From Mesorhizobium jarvisii (lineage in GTDB: Bacteria; Pseudomonadota; Alphaproteobacteria; Rhizobiales; Rhizobiaceae): a DNA stretch of 64,000 nt. Both the position numbers and the translations under genes were made by a program. Location of the stretch: assembly GCF_003601985.1 (NCBI RefSeq), contig NZ_QZXA01000005.1, forward strand, positions 372,001-436,000, in the 5' to 3' direction. How positions within the stretch are numbered: the stretch's first letter is position 1; every line of letters begins with the position of its first letter. This document shows positions 16,779 to 24,843 of the stretch, piece by piece. The notes beneath the pieces were generated by a model. The model was not told the origin of the DNA. It saw nothing but the letters and a program-made list of their open reading frames with translations, and searched no databases.

Positions 16779-19700
16779 TTAGATCCCAATGCCCCGCCCC
16801 TTTCCGATGCCATGGCTGAGGGCCACTTCCGCGCCCAAGCGGCGACCCGAATCCACGTTGATGCCAAGCTGGCGTTTGCGGTTGGCGAGCAGGGATTCTA
16901 GCTGCGGATCGCGTGCAAGGCTCTTGGCCATGTCGGACATGGCCGAGCGTGTTGACTTGTAGCCGGACATGTCGCCGGCCTGGTATTGCCGCTGGCTCGA
17001 GCGATCGAGTTTTTGCCAGCGTTCCACGAACCGGTCGGCGCGGCGGCTCGGATCGTCGTCCGGCCCGGTGCGGATTTCCGTTTCGAGCTGAAGAGCCAGC
17101 ACGACGCGATTGACCCGGCCGGCCCCCGCCTCACGGACAAGCTCGGGATTTTTCACATAAGCCGCTTCGGCATCGCGCCAGCCATACGGCCGCACCTTCT
17201 CGAAGGCGCTACGGGCATCCGTCAACTCGCGCATCTGCTCGGGACTGCCCTGCCCGTCCGCATTTGCATTGTGCGACATCGCGTCGAGAGCGCGCGCGTG
17301 ACGCACAAGCGCCTTTGTTCGAGCGCTGCGCAAAGCCGCTTCCGCATCCAATGGCGCAGTCGTGTCGGGCGGCACTCCGGTGGCAAGATTTTCTCTGCCG
17401 GGCGGCGGGCCTGCATCTCCGATTTGCGCCCCAACATCTTCCCTTCCCGGTCCAGGTCCACGTTCCTGCATGGGCTCGGCGTCTGCAGGCGAGCGCAACC
17501 CGTCGACCAGCCCGCCGATCCTGTCGCGCAGCTTCTCTGGAATGATCCGGCGCACGATGTCGACCACACGCTCGCGGAAGGTGATACCGCGCCGCTCGGC
17601 ATAGCTCTGCGCTGGGTCGATCTGCTCATAATCTGACGCCATGTCCTTGGCGCGGTCGCGCGACAGCGTGCGGACGAGCCGGTCGCGTGTCGCGAAGTCG
17701 TCTTTGCCGTAATGCAGGTCCATTCCGTCTCGATGGCGCGACAGAGCCACATAGCTGCCATGTGCATCCATGCCCGGCGTGGCGAGCACATGGGTCCGGT
17801 CAACCGTCATCCCCTGTGCCTTGTGAATGGTCGCGGCATAGCCGTGGTCGATGTGCGCGTAGTCTTTCAGGTCGAAGCGGACGGACATGCCATCGTCGAC
17901 GCGAACGGTCATGCCTTGTTTGCTGACTTCCTCTACGATGCCGAGCGTGCCGTTCTTGACGCCAAGCCCGCGCTCGTTGCGCAGGAACATGATGCGGTCG
18001 CCACCGGCGAAGTTTCTTGTGCCGCGTTCGACATTCACCTGAACCTCGTCGCCGAGATCGCCGGCAGCGCGCATGCGCTCGCGCGCTGCCTGGTTGAGTA
18101 CGCGCACTTCGTCGTTTGTGTGGGTGAGGATTATCCGGCTTGCCTCTGGATGCGCCTGCCTGTCGCGATCCCAGCGCGCGACGAGTTCACCTCGCGCTTC
18201 GTCGCGCGTTGCAGCCTGATGCACCATGCCTTGCGCGTCGTAGGCGCTGATCGCAGCATTGATCCTGCCGGTTGCCAGATCGCGCGTGGCGTCACGCTGC
18301 CAGTCCTCGCGCTGCCGGCGCACCTGACCGATTTCGACGCCGCCATGTCGCTCGTGGATCGAGCGGAATGCAGCGCCGGCCTCGATGGCCTGCAGCTGCT
18401 GCGGATCGCCGACCAGCACGACCTTTGCACCGACGTCCGCCGCATGGGAGAGCACGCGCTCCAACTGGCGCGTGCCGACCATGCCGGCCTCGTCGGTCAC
18501 CAGGACATCGCGCGAAGTGAGCAGATCCCTGCCCTGTCCCCAGCTGTGCTCCATACTGGCGATGGTGCGTGACGAGATGCCTGAGCCGCCCTCCAGATTC
18601 TCGGCGGCAATGCCCGAAAGCGCCGCGCCGCGAACCTCGTAGCCCGCCGCCGCCCATGCCTGGCGCGCAACGCCCAGCATGGCGCTCTTCCCCGTTCCGG
18701 CAAAACCAACCACGACGCCAAGACCGCGGCCGTCGGTAATGCGATTCAGCGCATCCGCTTGCTCGCCTGACAGGACAAGACTGCCCTGTTTCGCCTTCTC
18801 CAACGCTGCCTCGCGATGTGCTCCACTAACTGCGTGACGCTCACCTCTGGCCATGCGTTCCGTCGCGCGATACAGGCGCTGTTCGGTCTCGATCATCTGC
18901 CGGGTGGTGAAGCGGTCTTCGCCGCGTCCGTCCTTGCCGAGTTCAATCAGGTCGGGTGCATTGCTGATGGCTGACATGACCGCGCTGAACTGATCCACCC
19001 CGTCGCTGTGCCGATGCGCGAATTTCGCGATGTCCTTTCGTGTAAAGGTCGATTGCTGATGGGTGATGGCATCGAGCGCTACGGATGGATCGGCAATGAT
19101 GCGGGCACCATTGTTGCGCGCGATCTGGCGATGCAGTTCCGCGCGATCTGCTTCAATGTCGCAAGTAGCAAGGCCACTGCCCTCAATGCGTTGGGCCGGC
19201 GCACCAATCTGGGTTTGCGGCTCCAGGGCAATGCCCTGCGCCTCCAGGCTGCGATGATCGATACGGGCGTCGATGTCGAGTTCGGAAAGGCGTTCATTGG
19301 CCAGCTCCGCCCACCGCTCGCGCCAGCGCTCGACCAGTTCGGTGCGGTTCCAGTCGCGAACCTTGGCACCGAAACCGTTCTCGTCTACGGACCGCATGGT
19401 GAGCATGACATGGGCATGCGGTTTTGGACTGCCATCCTCCGCCCTGTCCCAGTGCACGTTGAGATCGGCGACCATGCCCCGGCTGACAAATTCAGCCTGG
19501 ACAAAGTCGCGCGCTAACTCGATGCCTTGCGCCTGGCTGAGTTCACGCGGCAGCGCAAACTCCACCTCGCGGGCAAGTTGGGCATCCTTGCGCACCTCGA
19601 ACGCCTCGACATCGTTCCATAGCCGTTCGCGGTCACTCCAGGCGTCCGGTGCATCCTTCGGCAGCATCACCTCGGAATGAACGACACCGCGCTTGGCGGA

Positions 19701-19826
19701 GAAGTCGTGGCTGCGGTCGATGCGTTCATCGCGTAGCCGCGAAGCCGAGCGGTAGGCGGCCGACGCGACTGCGCTTGAACCTGCCTTGCGGCCAATGACC
19801 TTGACGTGAAGATGATAGATCGCCAT
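16779..19826 (-). CDS. traA: Ti-type conjugative relaxase TraA (MOBQ)
   Basis: A 1015-residue relaxase-helicase. The MobA/MobL relaxase domain is N-terminal, with candidate catalytic Tyr25 (ASAAYRSASRLRDER) and metal-binding His137 and His139 (SPKPHAHVMLTMR). A TrwC-like helicase follows, with Walker A GFAGTGKSA near residue 382 and VTDEAGMVGTRQLERVL. It would nick oriT and unwind the transferred strand. Length is close to Ti-plasmid TraA (about 1100). It is divergent from traC-traD, as on Ti plasmids, but traF, traB and traG are missing. Confidence 0.92.
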   Translation of the reverse strand: MAIYHLHVKVIGRKAGSSAVASAAYRSASRLRDERIDRSHDFSAKRGVVHSEVMLPKDAPDAWSDRERLWNDVEAFEVRKDAQLAREVEFALPRELSQAQGIELARDFVQAEFVSRGMVADLNVHWDRAEDGSPKPHAHVMLTMRSVDENGFGAKVRDWNRTELVERWRERWAELANERLSELDIDARIDHRSLEAQGIALEPQTQIGAPAQRIEGSGLATCDIEADRAELHRQIARNNGARIIADPSVALDAITHQQSTFTRKDIAKFAHRHSDGVDQFSAVMSAISNAPDLIELGKDGRGEDRFTTRQMIETEQRLYRATERMARGERHAVSGAHREAALEKAKQGSLVLSGEQADALNRITDGRGLGVVVGFAGTGKSAMLGVARQAWAAAGYEVRGAALSGIAAENLEGGSGISSRTIASMEHSWGQGRDLLTSRDVLVTDEAGMVGTRQLERVLSHAADVGAKVVLVGDPQQLQAIEAGAAFRSIHERHGGVEIGQVRRQREDWQRDATRDLATGRINAAISAYDAQGMVHQAATRDEARGELVARWDRDRQAHPEASRIILTHTNDEVRVLNQAARERMRAAGDLGDEVQVNVERGTRNFAGGDRIMFLRNERGLGVKNGTLGIVEEVSKQGMTVRVDDGMSVRFDLKDYAHIDHGYAATIHKAQGMTVDRTHVLATPGMDAHGSYVALSRHRDGMDLHYGKDDFATRDRLVRTLSRDRAKDMASDYEQIDPAQSYAERRGITFRERVVDIVRRIIPEKLRDRIGGLVDGLRSPADAEPMQERGPGPGREDVGAQIGDAGPPPGRENLATGVPPDTTAPLDAEAALRSARTKALVRHARALDAMSHNANADGQGSPEQMRELTDARSAFEKVRPYGWRDAEAAYVKNPELVREAGAGRVNRVVLALQLETEIRTGPDDDPSRRADRFVERWQKLDRSSQRQYQAGDMSGYKSTRSAMSDMAKSLARDPQLESLLANRKRQLGINVDSGRRLGAEVALSHGIGKGRGIGI

Positions 19827-19856
19827 CGCGACCAGATCATTTGCACGTCAAAGCGC

Positions 19857-19887
19857 ACGTCGGCACGACGTATAAGCGCGCCCTCCC
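19857..19887 (+). other. Candidate oriT (MOBQ type)
   Basis: A perfect inverted repeat (ACGTCG-GCA-CGACGT, 19857-19871) is followed by ATAAGCGCGCCCTCCC (19872-19887). The architecture and the TAAnnGCGCCCTCCC core resemble the RSF1010/Ti-class nic region as I recall it. It lies between the divergent traA and traC, exactly where Ti plasmids carry oriT. Confidence 0.7.
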
Positions 19888-19998
19888 TCGAAAAAATCTC
19901 GGGATGGACCAGCCCGTCCCGGGCTGTCTCGGCAACCCTGAAGCCTTCCGGCAGGCGCTCCCCTATCATTGCCGCATCGACAACCGATGGAGACAGCC

Positions 19999-20325
19999 AT
20001 GCGCAAACCGCGGGACTTCGACACCGAACTGAAGGCGCTGGAAGAAAAGGCGCGCGAGCTCAAAACGCGAAAGGTGCAGCAACTTGGCGAGCTGGTGATC
20101 GCCACCGGCGCCGATCAACTCAGCAGCGACGAACTGGCCGGCGCGCTGGTCGCCATCGTTGAAACGAAGGATACCGGAAAGCGTGAGGCATGGGCTAAGC
20201 GTGGGGTGACGTTTTTCGAGAGCCGGTCCCGGCGAGCTGCTTCGACATCTCAGCGCAACCCTCGTAGCGCTCCAGCACAACCGGGCGGCCCACAATCGCC
20301 GGCAGGCGGCACGGGCTCGCAATGA
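19999..20325 (+). CDS. traC: Conjugal transfer protein TraC-like
   Basis: A 108-residue charged helical protein (MRKPRDFDTELKALEEKARE, later LGELVIATGADQLSSDELAG), in the position and of the kind of TraC in Ti-type DNA-processing operons, where it is a relaxosome accessory factor. A GGAGAC ribosome site precedes the ATG at 19999. The Pro/Gln/Ser-rich tail is atypical. Confidence 0.7.
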   Translation: MRKPRDFDTELKALEEKARELKTRKVQQLGELVIATGADQLSSDELAGALVAIVETKDTGKREAWAKRGVTFFESRSRRAASTSQRNPRSAPAQPGGPQSPAGGTGSQ

Positions 20326-20326
20326 T

Positions 20327-20608
20327 ATGCGCACCTGGCAGGTCGAGCGTCGCAAGCGTACCCGACATCTGATCGAACTCGGCGGGCTCGTCGTCAAGGC
20401 AGGCATCGTCGAACTGACCAACGATGATCGCGCTATCATCTACGGCGCGCTGCTTTGGATCGCCGCCAAGCTGCAAAGCAACGAAGGCGAGCGAGCACAA
20501 CGATCATGGGCTGCGAAGGGTAGGCAGGCGTTCGATGTTGAACAGCGTGAAGAGCCGACGGGACGGCAACTTAGCCGACGAAGAACCCCAGTCGATCCCC
20601 GATTGTAG
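20327..20608 (+). CDS. traD: Conjugal transfer protein TraD-like
   Basis: A 93-residue protein of the short TraD type (RKRTRHLIELGGLVVKAGIV, then IIYGALLWIAAKL), starting one base after the traC stop. On Ti plasmids traG, the coupling protein, follows. Here the frame runs to within nine bases of an inverted repeat and no traG exists, so the operon is cut short. Confidence 0.75.
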   Translation: MRTWQVERRKRTRHLIELGGLVVKAGIVELTNDDRAIIYGALLWIAAKLQSNEGERAQRSWAAKGRQAFDVEQREEPTGRQLSRRRTPVDPRL

Positions 20609-20616
20609 AACTGTAC

Positions 20617-20664
20617 CCTGACTGCTGTGGGGCCGACAGCTGAACGTCACAATCAATCTCAGCC
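20617..20664 (+). repeat. Left 48-bp inverted repeat of the 5.5-kb cassette
   Basis: Starts CTGACTGCTGTGGGGCCGAC and reads inward to CAATCAATCTCAGCCC. The reverse complement at 26066-26113 matches 47 of 48 bases. It contains an inner palindrome CTGTgGGGCCgACAG. Confidence 0.9.
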
Positions 20665-20875
20665 CAAGGACACGAAAGGCATGCAATAAGACCAGGCGGT
20701 CTTTTGGATCACTGATTTGATCGACTTCTGAATTCCAGATAACTTTTGTCCGATCAGCCTATAAGTTTTTAGCGTGAGGGGTGATCCAGTTCGCGCCGGC
20801 AGCCGTATTGCAACAAACATGGTCAGAACCCGTTCGGCGCACGCTGATCCAAGGTAAAACAGGAAAGAGGCTGAC

Positions 20876-21745
20876 ATGCCAAACATTGTCTTGATCGTCG
20901 GCAGTGGCCCGGATGCGGTTCGATGCAGGGAATGGCCTCGAACGACGTTTTCCTCGATTGTCGTCATCAACAATGCCTGGAGAGTGCGGCCCGACTGGGA
21001 TTATTTGATTCACCCCGATGATTTTCCTGGTGAACGCCTGCCGAGCGACCAGCGTTCCCGAGCCGCGTCGATCGTAAAATCGGATGCTTTTGTCCCTGCC
21101 CAAAACGCATTCGGTGGTTTTGTCTATGCGGGCGGCACAATGGCCTTCACCGCTGGCTATTGGGTTATGAAGGCCCTTCGACCTGATGTCGTAGCGTTCC
21201 TGGGCTGCGATATGATTTATCCCACCAACGCGCCGACGCATTTCTATGGCTTTGGAACTGCTGACCCGCTACGCGACGATTTGACGTTGAGGGACCTGGA
21301 AGCGAAGTCTGGAAGGCTGTTCGCCAAAGCCCTGCGTTACGGAACAGTCTGCCTGAACCTTTCAAATCTTCCTGACAGTCGCCTTGCCATACCGCGTGTG
21401 AACCTGCGGTTTATCGAACGCCTTACTCCGCTTCGGATCAAGGCACTCAGAGCGATGCTTGAGGGCGCCATCGATCCGATTTCCATCGAGACGGCCGACA
21501 CGCTCGAGGCTGAGCTCGGCTATTTTGTCGAACATGGGAGGTACTGGGAACACGCGTCGGCTTTCGATGAAGCCGCGCTGGAGAAAATAGATCAACGCTG
21601 GCGTTCATCGGTAGACCGGCTACCAGCGTCGGTTCCTCCGAGCGATGGTTGCTGGGGACGCGGTCGGGCGCGCAAGGCCGATATTGTTCGACATGAGCCT
21701 CGAGTCAGTCGCGACGTCTCCTCCCATCTCGCAGAAGGCACGTAG
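20876..21745 (+). CDS. Putative glycosyltransferase-like protein (GT42/DUF115-like fold)
   Basis: A 289-residue protein. The N-terminal Rossmann-like motif VLIVGSGPDAV is followed by SSIVVINNAWRVRPDWDYLI and then GGTMAFTAGYWVMKALR and VVAFLGCDMIYP. This order resembles sialyltransferase-42 and DUF115 proteins (GNGP, NN, SG..A, G.D), but the similarity is by pattern only. It might act on a surface glycan. The C-terminal 60 residues are low in conserved-looking features. It is followed 47 bases later by the sigma-factor gene. Confidence 0.45.
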   Translation: MPNIVLIVGSGPDAVRCREWPRTTFSSIVVINNAWRVRPDWDYLIHPDDFPGERLPSDQRSRAASIVKSDAFVPAQNAFGGFVYAGGTMAFTAGYWVMKALRPDVVAFLGCDMIYPTNAPTHFYGFGTADPLRDDLTLRDLEAKSGRLFAKALRYGTVCLNLSNLPDSRLAIPRVNLRFIERLTPLRIKALRAMLEGAIDPISIETADTLEAELGYFVEHGRYWEHASAFDEAALEKIDQRWRSSVDRLPASVPPSDGCWGRGRARKADIVRHEPRVSRDVSSHLAEGT

Positions 21746-21792
21746 GTCGAAGTGGCAGGCGGACGTGAGCCGCTTGGGGGAAGTGCTGCGTC

Positions 21793-22335
21793 ATGCTGAC
21801 TCGAGACGGCATAACAAAGCTCATCTTGCGAACAAGCATGCATGATCGGGCGGCGTTCGATCTGCTTTACAAGCATACATGCGCGAAATTGTTCGGTGTA
21901 TGCCTGCGTATTTTGGGCGACAGTGGGGAGGCCGAGGAGGCGATGCAAGACGTCTATGTAAAGATATGGACCAAGGCAGATCGATATGCGACCTCGCAAC
22001 TCAGCCCGATCTCCTGGCTTGTGGCGATTGCGCGCAATCATTCGATCGATCTTATCAGAGCGCGCCGCCCTCCAGATGTCGACCTGGCGGCCGCGGGCGA
22101 TGTAGCCGACACGACGCCGTGGGCCGAGGAATTGCTGATTGAAAACGACCAGCAGGCCAGTCTTGCCCGAAGCATAGACAGTCTGAGCAAGGACAAAGCC
22201 GCAGCGATTAGGGGCGCGTATCAGGAGGGCGTCTCCTACGCAGAGCTTGCAAAGCGTCACAACGTGCCGCTCAACACAATGCGAACCTGGCTTCGGCGCA
22301 GCCTGATCCAACTACGGGCGAGCGTCGAGCAATGA
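21793..22335 (+). CDS. ECF-type sigma-70 factor
   Basis: A 180-residue extracytoplasmic-function sigma factor. Region 2 is AAFDLLYKHTCAKLFGVCLR with EEAMQDVYVKIWTKADRYA, and the -10-binding helix is ISWLVAIARNHSIDLIRARR. Region 4 is GVSYAELAKRHNVPLNTMRTWLRRSL. A GGGGGAAG ribosome site lies upstream. ECF factors of this kind are normally followed by an anti-sigma gene; here the next gene converges from the other strand, so no partner is present. Confidence 0.85.
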   Translation: MLTRDGITKLILRTSMHDRAAFDLLYKHTCAKLFGVCLRILGDSGEAEEAMQDVYVKIWTKADRYATSQLSPISWLVAIARNHSIDLIRARRPPDVDLAAAGDVADTTPWAEELLIENDQQASLARSIDSLSKDKAAAIRGAYQEGVSYAELAKRHNVPLNTMRTWLRRSLIQLRASVEQ

Positions 22336-22393
22336 CGTATGTAAGACGTCTCTGGGGATGAAGATCATTAACAGCGGTCTATCTCGTTTATAT

Positions 22394-23107
22394 TCAATCC
22401 GAATTGGGGACGCTTGAAGCGATTGAGATACCGGCGCACCGCGCTGTGTTGCTGATGTGATTTTGCATCTCACTCGTTGCCTTTGCGACATCGCGACTTC
22501 GCAAGGCACGGATGATGCGCCTGTGCTCCGCGATCGACGCTCGCATGCGAGCAGGGTCTGTGATTGGGATTGGTCGGATTTGTGTCTCGGTCAGCTTGTT
22601 ACGGAGGGACTGGTAGAGATCGACGATCATTCTGTTTGGGCAGGCAGATGCAATGATTGCGTGAAATTCGAGATCAGCCTCAACGTTGGCCAACAGGTCG
22701 CCGCTTTCCCAATTGCGCTCCATCGTATCCGTTTCAGCCTCGAGAGCCTGAAACTCGATCTCTGTCAGCGTCTGCGATGACAGACCGGCGATCCGCCCCT
22801 CCAGCATGATGCGCGTTTCGAAGACATCGGCGACCGGATAGCTGTCGGCATAGCGCCAGCGCGCCATATTGCGTGAAGCCGAGGGCGTTCCCTGCGAAAC
22901 AAAAGTCCCTCGCCCCGGCTCTGTCTTCAGCAAGCCCAGGGTCTCGAGCGTCAGAAGGGCTTCGCGCAATGAGGCGCGGCTGACGCCGAGACTGAGCGCG
23001 AACTCGCGCTGGGACGGCACCTTCTCACCTGACCTCAGCTCTCCACTCAGGATCATGCCCTGGATTTTCCTCGCGGCGGCGTGGGGTACTGGAACACGCG
23101 AAAGCAT
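22394..23107 (-). CDS. FadR-subfamily GntR regulator
   Basis: A 237-residue GntR protein. The winged helix is EKVPSQREFALSLGVSRASL with LRTLE-like LLTLETLGLLKTEPGRGTFV. The C-terminal FCD effector domain has the metal-site histidines in DLEFHAIIASAC, AEHRRIIRAL and MQNHI. It is divergent from the transporter genes and probably represses them until an amino acid or carboxylic acid binds. A matching operator palindrome lies in the gap. Confidence 0.88.
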   Translation of the reverse strand: MLSRVPVPHAAARKIQGMILSGELRSGEKVPSQREFALSLGVSRASLREALLTLETLGLLKTEPGRGTFVSQGTPSASRNMARWRYADSYPVADVFETRIMLEGRIAGLSSQTLTEIEFQALEAETDTMERNWESGDLLANVEADLEFHAIIASACPNRMIVDLYQSLRNKLTETQIRPIPITDPARMRASIAEHRRIIRALRSRDVAKATSEMQNHISNTARCAGISIASSVPNSD

Positions 23108-23233
23108 CGAATTTCTTCCATTCTGGGACGACAGCGCCGATCAGGCTGAACCTCTGGTCGCTTCAGAGGTAGCCGATCCTGCTGGCGGACGGAATGCCTT
23201 GCATTTTTCAGGGGCACATGATTGGTTGGTCGG

Positions 23234-23248
23234 ACTGGTCAGACCGGT
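23234..23248. promoter_or_regulatory. Candidate FadR/GntR operator
   Basis: ACTGGTCAGACCGGT is a near-perfect palindrome containing TGGTnnnACC, the usual half-site pattern of FadR-type GntR proteins. It lies 43 bases before the transporter gene and 127 bases before the regulator gene. Confidence 0.6.
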
Positions 23249-23290
23249 CTAACCACTTCAATAAAAAAAGTCATCAAAAAGGGGAATTCA

Positions 23291-24082
23291 ATGAGAGTGT
23301 TTAAAGCAATTCTGATCTCGGGAGCGCTTGCCTTGGGGTCCTTAACTGCCGCCATTTCGCACGCTGCGGAGATCAATGTCGGCGCCAACATCGGCAATGT
23401 TCCCTGGGAGTTCCAGGACGCCAACGGCAAGATGGTGGGCTTTGAAATCGACCTGATGACAGAGGTCGGCAAGCGGCTCGGCATGGACGTCAAGTTCACG
23501 AACATCCCGTTTGCCGGTCTGTTCGCCGCCGTTCAGTCCGGTCAGATCGACGCCGCGGTCTCATCGATCACGATCACCAAGAAGCGGCTTGAATCGGTCA
23601 GCTTCGCCCAGCCCTATTACGACAGCGACCAGTCGCTGACCGTCAAGAGCGACAGCGGCATCACGGGCCTCGCCGGCATGGCTGGCAAGACCGTCGGCGT
23701 CGATACAGGTTCGACCGGTGATATCTGGACCACCGCGCATCAGGCCGAGACGAAAATCGCCACCATCAACAAATATGAGGGCTTGCAGCCGGCGATGCTG
23801 GATCTGCAGGCGGGGCGCATCGACGGCTACATCTCGGACATTCCGGCATTGCTCTATTATTCGAAGGACAAACCGCAGTTCAAGGTCGTCGAACGCATCA
23901 AGACCACGGAGCAATACTCCGTGATGTTTGCCAAGGATGCGCCGCTGGCCGCCAAGGTCAACGACGTCATCACGGCTCTGAAGAAAGACGGCACGCTGGC
24001 AAAGATTCACGAAACCTGGTTTGGCACCAAGCCCGATGAAGGGCTTGCCACGGCGACTGTCCTGGATATGCCGAAGCTCTGA
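23291..24082 (+). CDS. Amino-acid ABC transporter substrate-binding protein
   Basis: A 263-residue periplasmic binding protein of family 3. A signal peptide (residues 1-25, ending ISHAA) precedes INVGANIGNVPWEFQDANGK, then GFEIDLMTEVGKRLGMDVKF and DAAVSSITITKKRLESVSFA, the classical signature. The ATG at 23291 has a GGGGAA site. Ligand probably a polar amino acid or opine-like compound. It forms an operon with the permease and the aminotransferase. Confidence 0.92.
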   Translation: MRVFKAILISGALALGSLTAAISHAAEINVGANIGNVPWEFQDANGKMVGFEIDLMTEVGKRLGMDVKFTNIPFAGLFAAVQSGQIDAAVSSITITKKRLESVSFAQPYYDSDQSLTVKSDSGITGLAGMAGKTVGVDTGSTGDIWTTAHQAETKIATINKYEGLQPAMLDLQAGRIDGYISDIPALLYYSKDKPQFKVVERIKTTEQYSVMFAKDAPLAAKVNDVITALKKDGTLAKIHETWFGTKPDEGLATATVLDMPKL

Positions 24083-24148
24083 TCCCGGTCATTGTGTGGA
24101 AGGAGATCGCGTTGCGGCCTCCTTCTCCCGTGACGCAGAGGCTGGGAC

Positions 24149-24820
24149 ATGTCCATTTTCGATACGTTTTTGAACTACCGCGTCTTCGTGGAGACGCTGC
24201 CGCTCATCCTGAGTGGCCTTGCCACCACGCTGACACTTGGCGTCGTCTGCATCCTGGTCGGGTTCTTTGTCGGCATTGGTCTGGCGATGCTGCGACTTTA
24301 TGGGCCCTCGCCTGTGCGGTTTGTGACAGTCGCCTACATCGACGTCTTCCGCTCTATACCTGTTCTGGTGCTGCTGTTCGTCGTCTACTACGCGCTGCCC
24401 TTTGCCGGCATCCGGTTCAGTTCGTTCACCGCCGCGTCAACCTCGATCTCGATGATATCGGCCGCCTATTCCGCCGAAATCATCCGCGCCGGCATCGTCG
24501 CTATTCCGAAAGGTCAATTCGAAGCCGCACGGGCGCTTGGGCTCCACTTCTATTCGACCATGCTCAAGGTGATCTTGCCGCAAGCGATCAGGATCGTCGT
24601 GCCGCCGCTGACCTCGAACGCCATAAACGTCATGAAGGACACTGCATTGGCTTCCGTGGTGGCAATGCCGGATCTGCTCAAACAGGCAAACCAGGCGCAG
24701 GCGCTGGCAGCCAATCCGACGCCGCTGATCGTAGCAGCCGCCATCTACCTCATCATCCTGCTTCCTCTGGTCCGGCTTGTCGGCATGCTGGAGAAGCGGC
24801 TCGCCAAATCTGAACGTTGA
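24149..24820 (+). CDS. Amino-acid ABC transporter permease (HisM type)
   Basis: A 223-residue inner-membrane permease with about five membrane segments. The signature loop is AYSAEIIRAGIVAIPKGQFEAA followed by ALGLHFYSTMLKVILPQAIR, the EAA motif that docks the ATPase. Only one permease gene is present, so it would act as a homodimer. No ATPase gene is found in the cassette or nearby. Confidence 0.92.
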   Translation: MSIFDTFLNYRVFVETLPLILSGLATTLTLGVVCILVGFFVGIGLAMLRLYGPSPVRFVTVAYIDVFRSIPVLVLLFVVYYALPFAGIRFSSFTAASTSISMISAAYSAEIIRAGIVAIPKGQFEAARALGLHFYSTMLKVILPQAIRIVVPPLTSNAINVMKDTALASVVAMPDLLKQANQAQALAANPTPLIVAAAIYLIILLPLVRLVGMLEKRLAKSER

Positions 24821-24843
24821 AGACTTTCCCCAAGAGGCCATCC

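Noticed and set aside
20504..20686. Short minus frame crossing the left inverted repeat
   Set aside because: It exists only because the repeat is open in that frame; it is antisense to traD and not transposase-like.
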